In this document: piece by piece, positions 33,125-44,182 of the stretch
How positions within the stretch are numbered: position 1 is the first letter of the stretch
Layout of the letters: every line of letters starts with the position of its first letter
Assembly (NCBI RefSeq): GCF_033978785.1
Contig: NC_084733.1
Span: forward strand, 19,451,165 to 19,515,164
Direction: 5' to 3'
Length of the DNA stretch: 64,000 bases
Source of the DNA: Entelurus aequoreus
Lineage: Eukaryota > Chordata > Actinopteri > Syngnathiformes > Syngnathidae
The notes under the pieces: model-generated
Database searches by the model: none
Seen by the model: the letters and a program-made list of their open reading frames with translations, nothing else
What the model was told of the DNA's origin: nothing
Program-made: the position numbers and the translations under genes

Positions 33125-34515
33125 TAAAGTGGTCATATCATGACATGTTTTCTACATTTAAAACACTTCCTTGTGGTCTACATAACATGTAATGGTGGTT
33201 CTTTGGTGAAAGATTTGCATAGATGTTGTTTTACAGACCAATTGTTAAGCCACTTTTATGCTCCCTTTAAAAACGGTTCATTTTGAGAGGTGGACTTGAT
33301 AGATACAGCAGAAATGTTTTGTAGTTTTTTAGCTTTCTTGCTTTTATTGTGCACTATGGACTTTGGCGACCGTTACACGCCATCTGTTTTGTTGTGACTT
33401 TCACTGCAACGCAACACAACATCCCAGGTGATATAGCGCGATATAGCGTGTGTTAGTTGTCAGCACCAAAAAAAGAGGTGAAGATGCGGCCGAACGAGAG
33501 AGAGAGGATGGACTCAAGCCCAGCTGACGTACAGGTTGGAACTATAAGCTGGCTAAGGTTAAACTTCTTCCGAGTCTGTAACTTTCTAATGCTAGATCCT
33601 GGACACATACATATGTATATTGGCAATAAAAGGCTTTTATCTTCCATATCAAGTATCTCTGCTGCACAGCTGCTTCGAGTTGTAAACATTGGAGGCTCAA
33701 GGGTCTAAGCTAAGCTACGAGCTACATTGCGAACGTAATAACGGACTATATAACTTACTCGTCTATTGCCAAACACAATAGGCACTGATCCAATTAAAAG
33801 TAGTTTTTAGGAAAATAATGATTTATTTTGCCGGAGGACGGTGATGTCTTACATTAGAAGACTAAGCTACCTACACAACAACTCGAGCTAACAATTTTTA
33901 ACTTACTGTTACTACCGTACGTTTCATTGTCTCCTCCAATGCCATAAATAGTAGTCAACGAGCCCGCCATTAAAAGTAGTTTATTGGAAAATCCATCTTC
34001 ATACTTGTGCAGGTTTCTGAAGCAGGACTCTTTGAAGTGCTTTGCACACACGCAAAGAGACTTCTTCAAAGTTGAAATGGCATTGCCATGAATCATATAA
34101 GTTAAACGAGAGGCACTTTCTTACTTCAGATGAGACTGAACACTTGTGCAGTGAATTGTGCTGATTAAAACAAGCAACAACAGAGCATTTTCGGTCTTTG
34201 TGTCGTACCATGGGTATTTTGTCGTTAAGACTACAAATGCTCGAACATTACATAAAATGACAGATTTACGCAAAACCCCCTAGTATGTAGAGAGATATCC
34301 GCAGACATCACAGGTCTCAAGAAATGTCACAGGTCTGACAAATTCCAAATGGGCTGTTTGGAGGAAGTAAAAAGGGAGGCAAGATTGTTTTATAAATATT
34401 TCTTCAATGCCTCTATGGTTTGATTTCACATTTTAGGATGTATGCAGATCCCAAATAAAAAACAGTAGGTACCAGTATGTAAAACAAGTTGGTTTTGCAT
34501 AATAGGACCCTATAA
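33125..34515 (-). mobile_element. Kolobok-like element remnant with THAP domain
   Basis: CTTAAAGTGGTCATATCATG at 33125 and TTTTGCATAATAGGACCCTA at 34493 look like the decayed ends of TTAA-type elements. The right part matches, inverted, the fragments at 12883 and 51155. A THAP-type zinc-binding region is encoded on the minus strand near 33960-34211. Part of the left segment (33165-33290) is shared with the element at 24357. The whole may be a mosaic of two elements. Confidence 0.5.
33960..34211 (-). pseudogene. THAP-domain transposase N-terminus, frameshifted
   Basis: From an ATG at 34211 the frame reads MVRHKDRKCSVVACFNQ, the start of a C2CH THAP finger. After a shift near 34100 a second frame gives STLKKSLCVCAKHFKESCFR, with the later Cys and His of the motif (CVCAKHF). 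THAP fingers are DNA-binding modules found in P-element and Kolobok transposases and in domesticated host proteins. With TTAA-type ends nearby, a Kolobok origin is more likely. The shift, and the lack of any downstream catalytic region, mark it as dead. Confidence 0.65.
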
Positions 34516-34669
34516 TAAAAAGTGGAAAAGAATGTTTCATAACTGTGTTTGTTTGTCAATTTGCTTTTTAGAAAGCAGGCTACTTTCGATTTTTTGAAGA
34601 ATGTTATTATGATTGTCGGGGTGGATGCTCCTATTGAAGCGATAGGGAGGTGAAATTATGGAAATCTTA

Positions 34670-36211
34670 CAAACCCCAAAACGAGTAAAGTTGGCACGTT
34701 GTGTAAATCGTTAATAAAAACAGATTACAATGATTTGCAAATCCTTTTCAACCTATGTTCAATTGAATAGACTGCAAAGACAAGATACTTAATGTTCAAA
34801 CTGGAAAACGGAGTTATTTTTTGCAAATATTAGCTCATTTGGAATTTGATGCCTGCAACATGTTTCAAAAAAGCTGGCACAAGTGGCAAATAAGACTGAG
34901 AAAGTTGAGGAATGCTCATCAAACATAATTGGTAACAGGTGGGTGCCTTGATTGGGTATAAAAGCAGCTTCGATGAAATGCTCAGTCATTCACAAACAAG
35001 GATGGGGCAAGGGTCACCACTTTGTGAAGAAATGCGTGAGCAAATTGTCGAACAGTTTAAGAACAACATTTCTCAACGAGCTATTGCAAGGAATTTAGAG
35101 ATTTCACCATCTACGGTCTGTAATATAATCAAAAGGTTCAGAGAATCTGGAGAAATCACTGCACGTAACATTGAATGCCCGTGACCTTGGATCCCTCAGG
35201 CGGTACTGCATCAAAAACCGACAGCAGTGTGTAAAGGATATCAGCACATGGGCTCAGGAACACTTCAGAAAACCACTGTCAGTAACTGCAGGTTGTTGCT
35301 ACATCTGTCAGTGCAAGTTAAAACTCTACTATGCAAAGCCAAAGCAATTTATCAACAACATCCAGAAACGCTGCAGGTTTCACTGGGCCCGAGCTCATCT
35401 AAGATGGACTGATGCAAAGTGGAAAAGTGTTCTATGGTCTGACGAGTCCACATTTCAAATTGTTATTGGAAACTGTGGATGTTGTGTCCTCCGGAACAAT
35501 GAGAAAAAGAACCATCTGGATTGTTCTAGGCGCAAAGTTCAAAAGCCAGCATCTGTGATGGTATGGAGGTGTATTAGTGCCCAAGGCATGGGTAACTTAC
35601 ACATCTGTGACGGCACCATTAATGCTGAAAGGTACATACAGGTTTTGGAGCAACATACTGTATATTGCCATCCACACAACGTTATCATGTACGCCCCTGC
35701 TTATTTCAGCAAGAGAATGCCAAGCCACTTGTAAAAACAGCGTGGCTTCATGGTAAAAGAGTGCGGATAATAAACTGGTCTGCCTGTAATCCAGACCTGT
35801 CTCCCATTGAAAATGTGTGGCGCATTATGAAGCCTAAAATACCACAACGGACACCCTGGACTGATGAACAACTTAAGCTGTACATCAAGCAAGAATGGGG
35901 AAGTATTCCACCTGAAAAGTTTCAATAATTGGTCTCCTCAGTTCCCAAACGTTTACTGAGTGTTGTTAAAAGGAAAGGCCATGTAACACAGTGGTAAAAA
36001 TGACCCTGTGCAAACTTTTTTGCGATGTGTTGCTGCCATTAAAATCTAACGTCTATTTAAAAAATTAAAAAATAAAAACTTTCTCAGTTCCAACATTAAA
36101 TATCTTGTCTTTGCAGTATATTCGATTGCATATACGTTGAAAAAGATTTGCAAATCATTGTATTCTGTTTTTATTTACGAATTACACCAACTTCACTGGT
36201 TTTGGGTTTTG
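34670..36211 (+). mobile_element. Tc1-like transposon, subfamily B, decayed
   Basis: The ends CAAACCCCAAAACGAGTAAA and CACTGGTTTTGGGTTTTG lie beside TA. Long terminal repeats share the inner motif AATGATTTGCAAATCCTTTT. At 1.54 kb it is near full length and pairs with the copy at 5448-7293. Confidence 0.92.
35002..35997 (+). pseudogene. Tc1 transposase, broken, catalytic Asp replaced
   Basis: The start MGRGSPLCEEMREQIVEQ and the helix-turn-helix ISPSTVCNIIKRF are intact. About 20 nt are missing near 35165, which shifts the frame into the long frame at 35171-35734. That frame carries WTDAKWKSVLWSDEST (first Asp present). A second shift near 35680 leads to CLFQQENAKPLVK, where the usual second catalytic Asp is a Glu, followed by SPIENVWRIMK (Glu present). 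The end is TGG-TAA at 35992-35997. It is inactive for three independent reasons. Confidence 0.88.
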
Positions 36212-36213
36212 TA

Positions 36214-36498
36214 GATTTTCCCTTTTATCCACAGCCTCACCCACAATGGAATGGGTTCATGCAAAGTTTTACGCAAACTGCTAATGCTATCAGAGCTCTA
36301 AAATACTATGATACTACTGTATGTGCAAATAACAACAAAGCTAGTGATTGCCCAAAACTTTGGTGCAGTACGATTTCTTGCACAAGACTATTAAAACACT
36401 GTACAAGCAGCTCAGTGAAGAAAAAGAGCGACGAGCAAGCAAAAGGAGCCGAGATGAACTTGTCATCACATAACAGAGCTCCGCGTCTACCTGACCTT
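36214..36498. other. Short intronic spacer
   Basis: Nothing recognised. Confidence 0.4.
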
Positions 36499-36567
<69 letters not shown>

Positions 36568-36579
36568 CACACACACACT
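36499..36579. repeat. Long (AC)n microsatellite
   Basis: About 40 AC units with one G interruption near 36561. It accounts for the Cys-Val or His-Thr repeat frames on both strands, which are not genes. Confidence 0.97.
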
Positions 36580-37340
36580 TGCACAAGCAGGGGTCATGGG
36601 GCACAAAGAGCCCCTGTGTCAGGTCAGAGCACAGTAAGAAGGATAAAGGATTTGAGGGATGTGATATGACTAATATAAGGGCTTCTGCAGGCCTTCGGGG
36701 TGGGGGGATGGACGGAGCGATACAGCCAGGGGTGACTGACACTGCTGATCTGTATCACACATCACAGCGGATCACACACGTGAAGTATAGAAACACACAT
36801 GGGGTAGAAGAAGAAGCGAGCCGATCATATGGGGATTAGGATGATACTGTATAAATAATTATTTCGCATTACAGCAAAATTTGGTGCACTATTTAGGTGC
36901 AAACCAACAGAGGCGCTGTTGATTCAGAACATTCCGACAGAGATTCTATTCTCCTTTCACTCCTCGATTGCAACTAATTTTTTAGATCGCCAACCCCCCA
37001 TGCTATGGAAGTTAGCACACGGGCTAACAAAATTATCATTCTAGCAGTACGTTAACTGTGTTCCTATTCAACAGAATGACTGCTATATCACCTTTCTCAA
37101 CAAGAATGGGTAAGTTGAAGCAACTTTATTTTGTTTTAGCTGGGTCTCAAGCTTTGCTGTTCATCTGTCCGCCATTCTATTTCTGTTTTTGTTTTGTTCA
37201 AAAAAAAACATAAGAATATGGCAAAGCAGAAATTATTGAACCAAGACAATTAATATGGCAAAAAAGTCAGAATTTTACAGGTACAAATAACAATTTAGGA
37301 CAATTCGGTCATAATTACATGATCATAAACATATACCTGA
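36580..37340. other. Intronic sequence, nothing recognised
   Basis: No repeat ends or exon features. 36600-36840 is repeat-poor. Confidence 0.4.
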
Positions 37341-37341
37341 T

Positions 37342-38296
37342 TAGGGTTGCACAACAGGCAATTTACAATAAAAATGATGACGATGACGATAGTCGATAGA
37401 TACATTTTATTGTCATATCGTTATAATGTACGTTGATGACACATTCCCTCTGTTCCATGAATTAGACAACGACAATCCAACAAACACATCATCAATGCAA
37501 TGTAGTGTAATTCCCAGCGAGCGCGGCTAACATCCCTCCGCAGTGCGAAGCTGCGTTCTAAGTCCCTAATCCCTTCCTCCATAAAAATAATTTACAAGTA
37601 CTGGTGTACTACAGGACGAGGAATAGCTAAACATGCTGTAGAACAACATAGAACATGACAAAAAGCCATGCGAACCGCTAAGATTGGGTGGATAGGTACA
37701 AATCTTGACAGTAACGATACCAGGTCCTGTATCAGTAGATACGCAATACTACAGTGAATACATCAATATGTTTTAGTATCACAAAATAGTTTTTTTTTTG
37801 TCATTTTTGTTATTGTTTACAAAGTCAGAAAAAAGTCCCTGGAAACAGCAGGGCTTTAAGGGCAAAAACTATATAATTTAAATTAGAGCCAATTGTAGTT
37901 TTTGCTTATGTTTAGTTATTTTGCACTATTGTATGTAATAAAACGAAATAAATAAATAATGTACATCTTTAATTGATACTGCAACCCTGCCATCTTGTGT
38001 TTTCGTCTGATTACAATTGTCATCACAATTTTAGCATTCAATGATGGAAGTGTAGATGACATTGTTTTTCAACATAGCATAACAAGATATGAACAGTAAA
38101 TTATCACGTTGATAAATAATAGTATTGCAGAAGATAATACAACCGCAAATTATGCAATATGTTACTGTCACTAGAAGCTTTATTAACATGTTTTGAAATT
38201 GTTCCATTATCATTTATATGCCAAAATTAATATATCGTGGTATATATTGTTAGGAGGCAGCAATATATAGATTTTAGGCCAAATTGCCCATCCTTA
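37342..38296. mobile_element. Non-autonomous hAT-like element
   Basis: The ends TAGGGTTGCACAACAGGC and AAATTGCCCATCCTTA are roughly inverted. The flanking 8-mers TACCTGAT and TTCCTGAC agree at 6 of 8 positions. There is no transposase. Its middle matches the decayed copy around 19941-20934. Confidence 0.65.
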
Positions 38297-38344
38297 TTCC
38301 TGACCACTAATCACATAGGTATTTTCAACATATGTTTTATATTA

Positions 38345-38525
38345 TACGTTAGGTCAGGAAAAAATACAGAGGCTATGTCATCCCTACAAGCCTGTTTCAC
38401 AGGTTTCCCTGCTTGCTCCCTGGGGATTTTATAAAATAAACAAGAGATTTTATACGAGCAGGGAAACCTGCGAAACAGGCTTGTAGGGATGATATAGCCT
38501 CTGTATTTTTTCATGACCTAACGTA
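38345..38525. repeat. Large imperfect palindrome
   Basis: Arms of about 69 bp at 38345-38413 and 38457-38525 are inverted copies with only a few mismatches (GGCTATGTCATCCCTACAAG against its complement). A spacer of about 43 bp is itself partly self-complementary. Transcribed RNA would form a long hairpin. No known family was recognised with certainty. Confidence 0.88.
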
Positions 38526-38880
38526 TATTCCGTTGTACCCCGGTATTGAGCACTGTATAACGGATAAACCACAGAAACCTTGACTATTTGTATTTTTATT
38601 ATATTTAATTGTAAAATGGCCTAACTGTTGTGGGAATTTTGACGTTTACTTGTTATTATTCACCATAATTAGAATGTATTCCTATTAGATGAAAACATAT
38701 TTTCCTAGAAAAAATATAACAATTTAGAACATTGTTATTAAATTACAATGTTTTTGTTTGTGTAATTTTCATGGTATTCTTTTCATAATTCCTATATACA
38801 GATTTTCTAAAACACATACCATTTTTTTTTTCTTTTCAGTATACAGAAAAATTGCACCCTAAAAACAATAACATTTAGGT
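38526..38880. other. AT-rich intronic sequence
   Basis: Nothing recognised. Confidence 0.4.
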
Positions 38881-40378
38881 CAATGTAGTTCATCTTTAAA
38901 GGACACACAAATGCCGTCTACTTCAGCGAAAGGGCCTCAGTCCAGCCCGAAGCCAGAAATAGAGAGGTCTTCTCCTTCAAAGATGAGCACCTTTCAGGAT
39001 AGGACAGGGGTTCGCCGGCTGTCCCGTGCACGTCTATCAGGTTACGCAGTTCAAAGGCACGCTGCCACGCACGGCCAGCGGTGAGAGCAAAGAGGCCGAG
39101 GATAGGGCGCCATTGTCTCGCTGTCATTAGCGCTGCTGCCAGCAGATGGATGGCTCATTTTTTTTCTTCCCTATTATTATTGGGAGTTTTTCCCCCCTTC
39201 CCCTTCTCTCTGTCAACAAAAGCTTCAGAAGAATATGATCTCTTCCTTTGACTCTTTTGAACGGTTCCAAAGATTATAGTGGGCAGCTACCAGGGATGGC
39301 CTATAGATGGCACTGTTGGCTCATGAAGGCAGAGCAGGAGGAGGAGGGAAGAACATTAACTGTGAAAACCATCAAAACTCCCGGGGAGAGAAATCTTTCA
39401 TCTCTGCTGTGGCGTCATTCGCCAGAATATAATCTTGTAACTTTTAATTAATTCTCAAACTACTGGAAGGAATCATTCAAAATATCACACGTTACGAGTG
39501 TTTTCAGATCAAACTTATTTTCCAGTCAACAGCTTGTTATTAAAAGGGTGAGTTTTTTTGTGCTCTTTCAATCATCTTCCTAAATGTGTTAAACATAACA
39601 GAAAATATCTGTGACTGGAAACTAATGAGATGAACTTTCCATCACTCACCATGTGCACAACAAAATCGCACAGGTCGGCAAACTTGACGATTTACCCAGC
39701 ATACCCTAAAAATCGACCACACGTTGACACCCGAGATAACAAACTTGCTATTTCAATCAAATGTGATAATAACAACAGAAAACTTCTTGAACCTTAAGGT
39801 TTTTCACTGACAAAACTCGGCAAACTTGACGATTTACCCAACACTTGACATCAGAAATAAGAAACGTGCGTCTTTTCTGGTTGACGTCACCGGGCGAGCG
39901 GGAGGGAGGAAGCCTGTTGTTTATGGTAGCAGGTCTGCTGATGACGGGCGGGAGGGCTAAACGAGGGGAGGACTGGAGGTCTGCAAGCCCACGAGGGGCC
40001 CCCTGCGGGAGTGCAACTGCTGTGATCTATGGCCTGTGTGACTGGGAAGGTCAGAGTAGAAAAAGCCTTGGCGATGGGGGAAATTAGCAGCCCTTTGCAA
40101 TTAAGAGGCCTGGTTACGATGGAGGTAAAGGGGAGGAATATTTTTGCATCGCATACCAGAAACATGTGGACAACACGGTCAGAAAGTGGGGTACAGTAAA
40201 AGTTCATTTGCGTCCCTCAAGACGCAATCTACGCTACCCTTAAGGGATAATTGTTGGACTTTCCCAGGGCCAAAAAGTTAGAGGTCTTTTCCCAATATCC
40301 CCAAAAGTCAAAGTATCACACTTCACCAGTAGTAAGCAGTACGGTGGGAAATGGTAGAAGTGCACTGCTTCCTATATA
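38881..40378. other. Repeat-poor region, candidate cis-regulatory sequence
   Basis: No transposon ends. 38920-39140 and 39860-40120 are clearly richer in GC than the neighbourhood. A direct repeat of about 24 bp (core GGCAAACTTGACGATTTACC) occurs at about 39675 and 39818. Open frames are short and unsupported. Confidence 0.3.
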
Positions 40379-40606
40379 TACAGTTGTGGTCAAAAGTTTA
40401 CATACACTTGTAAAGAACATAATGTCATGGCTGTCTTGAGTTTCCAATCATTTCTACAACTCTTATTTTTTTGTGATAGAGTGATTGGAGCACATACTTG
40501 TTTGTCACAAAAAACATTCATGAAGTTTGGTTCTTTTATGAATTTATTATGGGTCTACTGAAAATGTGACCAAATCTGCTGGGTCAAAAGTATACATACA
40601 GCAATG

Positions 40607-40789
40607 TTAATATTTGGTTACATGTCCCTTGGCAAGTTTCACTGCAATAAGGTACTTTTGGTAGCCATCTACAAGGTTCTGGTAAGCTTCTGGTTGAATT
40701 TTTGACCTTTCCTCTTGACAAAATTGGTGCAGTTCAGCTACATTTTTTTTTTTTTTTTTACATGGACTTGTTTCTTCAGCATTGTCCAC
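40607..40789 (-). pseudogene. Tc1 transposase C-terminus in the inverted arm
   Basis: The frame reads QEERSKIQPEAYQNLVDGYQ then AVKLAKGHVTKY and a stop, the normal last 45-50 residues of the family. It faces away from the forward arm's transposase and duplicates its C-terminus at 41440-41590. Confidence 0.85.
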
Positions 40790-40812
40790 ACGTTTAAGTC
40801 AGGACTTTGGGA

Positions 40813-41004
40813 TATGTTTACATTAATGTTTATTTTCATTTCTTGTTTCTTTTGCTTTTTATTATTACTATTATTATCATTATTATTATTGTTTTTGTTT
40901 TTCATTCTTGAATGGCTTTTTTGTTGTTTTTTTCAAAATGTGTTGTTTTTGTTTTGTCTACATATTCGAAATAAACATGAATTAAATGAAATGAAATGAA
41001 AGGC
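40813..41004 (+). mobile_element. LINE 3' tail inserted in the foldback arm
   Basis: About 190 bp of T-rich sequence leads to CATATTCGAAATAAACATG and a (GAAAT)n tail, typical of the CR1/L2-type LINE 3' end. It interrupts the Tc1 sequence between CAGGACTTTGGG and GGCCATTCTAAAACC, which are adjacent in the forward arm. Confidence 0.6.
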
Positions 41005-41058
41005 CATTCTAAAACCTTAATTCTAGCCTGATTTAGCTATTCCTTTACCACTTTTGAC

Positions 41059-41590
41059 AATTTTTGTTTCATCTGAGCTGTTTGGCCACAATACCCAGCA
41101 ATATGCTTGGAGGAGAAAAGTTGAGGCCTTTAATCCCAGGAACATCATCCCTACCGGCAAGCATGGTGGTGGTAGTATTATGCTCTGGGCCTGTTTTGCT
41201 GCCAATGGAACTTGTGCTTTAGAGAAAGTAAATTGGACAATGAAAAAGGAGGACAACCTAAAATCATCAGCCCGGAGGTCGGGTCTTGGCCGCAGTTGGG
41301 TGTTCCAACAGGACAATGACCCCAAACACACGTCAAAAGTGGTAAAGAAATGGCTAAATCCGGCTAGAATTAAGGTTTTAAAATGGCCTTCCCAAAGTCC
41401 TGACTAAACGTGTGGACAATGCTGAAGAAACAAGTCCATGTCAGAAAACCAACAAATTTAGCTGAACTGCACTAATTTTGTCAAATGGAGTGGTCAGAAA
41501 TTCAACCAGAAGCTTGCCAGAAGCTTGTGGATGGCTACCAGAAGCGCCTTCCTGCAGTGAAACTTGCCAAGGGACATATAACCAAATATT
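41059..41590 (+). pseudogene. Tc1 transposase, C-terminal half
   Basis: It begins mid-protein with FVSSELFGHNTQQYAWRRK, then GKHGGGSIMLWACFAANG, the second catalytic Asp in FQQDNDPKHTS and WPSQSPD, after which a stop codon at 41404 cuts the frame just before the catalytic Glu region. The last residues (VDGYQKRLPAVKLAKGHITK) follow in another frame to 41591. The first Asp is lost at the fold junction (SSE in place of SDE). Confidence 0.85.
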
Positions 41591-41604
41591 AACATTGCTG
41601 TATG

Positions 41605-42512
41605 TAAGGGTGTAACGGTACACAAAAATGTCGGTTCGGTACGTACCTCGATTTAGAGGTCACGGTTCGGTTAATTTTTGGTACAGTAAGAAAACAACAA
41701 AATATACAATTTTGGGTTATTTATTTACCAAATTTGCAAAATCTTCCACCAAAAATATTTTTCTTAGTGTTAATCGGAACCTTCGATAGGTCGATAATTC
41801 ATAATAACATTGATTTCGATTCAATATTATGTTTTGAGCAATGACAGTTTGAAAGAAAAAAAACAGCTTTGTTTTATTAGTCAACATCGCAACTTTTTCT
41901 AAATTACATTTAACCTTTAAGCTTTGTTATTTCACTTTTGTTATGTTTTTGCTTATTTTAATAGTATTTTTAGATTGTGCCGTAGGCCTTTAAAACATTA
42001 GCTGTGGGCCGCAAATGGCCTCCGGGGCACACTTTTGACACCCCTGCTATAGATAATAAAATATTAAATCTGATAAATCTATGGATAAAAAGCAGAGCCT
42101 GGCGACGCATGCGCGTTTATCATAACTCTCTCGCTCTCTCTGTCTCTGCCCCTCCCTCACGAATGCTGCTGCGCGCACAATTTGTTTTGTTTTTAACCCC
42201 TTCTTAACCCTGAACGTACATTGAAAATACACGCAACCCTAACTCAAAATGCCGGACATTTGAGGCATTTAAGAAACTCCGCCCTGACAGCTCCGCAAAA
42301 GAGGACATGTCCGGTGAAAAGAGGACGTGTGGTCAGTCTATCGTAGCCTGTTAGCTTCTAGCATGCCGTGTGTTGTGCCTCGGTATGCATTGTTTACACA
42401 ACGTGCGTTACGCTACTTAATATGTCCATGTGGAAACTCGTTCGGTACACCTCCGAACCGAACTCCCATACCGAAACGGTTCAATACAAATACATGTACC
42501 GTTACACCCCTA
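41605..42512. mobile_element. hAT-like element inserted in the foldback Tc1
   Basis: The ends TAAGGGTGTAACGGTAC and GTACCGTTACACCCCTA are inverted. The 8-bp flanks GCTGTATG (41597-41604) and GCTGTACT (42513-42520) match at 6 of 8. Subterminal GGTTCGGTACG occurs on one side and TTCGGTACACC on the other. There is no transposase. The stretch near 42005 (GGGCCGCAAATGGCC) may be a fragment of another hAT. Confidence 0.85.
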
Positions 42513-42737
42513 GCTGTACTTATACTTTTGACCCAGCAGATTTGGTCACATTTTCAGTAGACCCATAATAAATTCATTAAAAGAACCAAACTTCATGAAT
42601 GTTTTTTTGACAAACAAGTACAGTATGTGCTCCAATCACTCTATCACAAAAAAAATAAGAGTTGTAGAAATTATTGGAAACTCATGACATTATGTCCTTC
42701 ACAAGTAAGTGTATGTAAACTTTTGACCACGACTGTA

Positions 42738-43094
42738 TTTTGGCCCGCCATGAATAAATGTGAGTTGACACATATGCTTATTTATAGACACACAAAAATG
42801 TGGATCTCCCTCGCTAATGAACACATTGTAATAGGACTGTGAATGCAGCTCGTCATTACAACTGCGCACAGTAGATGGGATCAGGCAAAGGATCATTGTT
42901 GCCAACTTGGCAACTTTGTCATAATATTTAGTAGGGATGTGAATCTTACAACTCACAATCCAATTCGATTCCGATTCTCGGAGTGACAATTCCATTCTTG
43001 CTGCTGACATACACACATAGCGAATAAGCATGGAGAAAGTAAGAAAAAAAGATTTCCGGATGTGAATCTATTTTTTTCGGCACCCTTGATATTA
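42738..43094. other. Intronic sequence with a hAT-like start
   Basis: TAGGGATGTGAATCTTACAA at 42932 and CAATTCGATTCCGATTCTCG resemble a hAT terminal region. No right end is visible. Confidence 0.4.
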
Positions 43095-43102
43095 GGTTAG
43101 GG

Positions 43103-44179
43103 CAGGGTTCGGCTAAACTAAATGTTGAAAGAGCCATATTGGACCAAAAATTTAAAATAAAAATCTTTCTGTAGCCGCAAAAAATTAAAAGCCTTATATA
43201 AGTGTTGTAATGAAGGAAAAACATGATGTAAGTGTCTATATTAGCCTACTGTTTTTACTGCTGGACTCTAGAAAGAGGTTTCGCAGCCTCCGTAGCAGAA
43301 CCTCTAGGTTCTGTAACAGCTTCTTCCCTCAGGTTGTAAGACTCTTGAACGCATCATAACAATCCCCTCAATTCCCCCCAAAAATGGATTAACTCGCTGG
43401 AATATAAAGACAATATAACATACATCCATAAATGTGGATGCATATGCAAAAGTGCTATATATTTATCTGTACAGTAATCTATTTATTCATATCTGCACCT
43501 TATTGCTCTTTTATCCTGCACTACAACGAGCTAATGTAACATTTCGTTCTTATCTGTACTGTAAAGTTCACATTTGAATGACAATAAAAGGAAGTTTAAG
43601 TATAAGTCTAAAGTCTCTATCAAAGGCTTACGAAAATCTTCATTGACAGAAATGTTGTATTTTAATTTTTATTCTACACATTTTTGCAACATTGGAAATC
43701 ATTAGTAAAACGGAGGCTTCTCAAAGGGTGAGATAACTCCTGGAAATGACTGTCTTAGAATGGCCAAAGGTATAGATGTGTGTGTCCAAGTTAAAGGAAA
43801 CAGCAGTGTGTCTTCTTCTAATGAATTTATTACAATCTTTGCGGGCTGGGTAACGTTTGCTGTGGTCTGGAACAACATAGCACACAAACAACTAAGAGAA
43901 ATGCAGCCAATATTACATACAGATAATGTGTCATGAGACATGCAAATATAAATTAAATACACAGAGGAAATAAGTAAAGGAAATTAAATAAATCTCATCA
44001 GTGAAACAATGGGCGTTCTAACAATTAGGAAGTTTTGTGTCATGTTTGTCCTCCTACAGAAACCTTATCAAAACAAAAAATATATATTTTCCCTTATCTT
44101 TTTAAAAAGCTCCAGGGAGCCACTAGGGAGGTGCTAAAGAGCCACATGCAACTGTAGAGCCACGGGTTGCTGACCCCTG
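43103..44179 (-). mobile_element. hAT-like element (GGGTTGCTGACCCC family), with nested LINE tail
   Basis: The ends CAGGGTTCGGCTAAAC and GGGTTGCTGACCCCTG are inverted, and GGTTAGGG is perfectly duplicated (43095-43102, 44180-44187). There is no coding frame. The right part matches the copies at 19130-19939 and 59875-60586. A LINE 3' end is inserted at 43261-43612. Confidence 0.9.
43261..43612 (+). mobile_element. LINE 3' end
   Basis: The coding tail NSFFPQVVRLLNAS and a stop (to about 43360) is the last piece of a LINE reverse transcriptase protein. It is followed by a 3' untranslated stretch (ATCTGCACCTTATTGC, TTTCGTTCTTATCTGTACTG) and a GAATGACAATAAAAGGAAG tail with TAAGTCTAA repeats. It is 5' truncated and nested in the hAT-like element. 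Confidence 0.75.
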
Positions 44180-44182
44180 GGT

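Larger units (their letters stand above)
40381..42735. mobile_element. Foldback Tc1-like element with two nested insertions
   Basis: Both outer ends are the same terminus (CAGTTGTGGTCAAAAGTTTA on the left; its inverted equivalent ending GACCACGACTG on the right), TA-flanked. The left arm (40381-41058, without the insert 40813-41004) is the 3' part of the transposon in reverse, including a minus-strand transposase C-terminus ending AKGHVTKY. The right arm is the 3' half in forward orientation, ending AKGHITKY. The normal 5' end and N-terminal half are absent. Confidence 0.85.

Noticed and set aside
36148..36742. Open frames on both strands with His-Thr or Cys-Val repeats
   Set aside because: They are produced by the (AC)n microsatellite.
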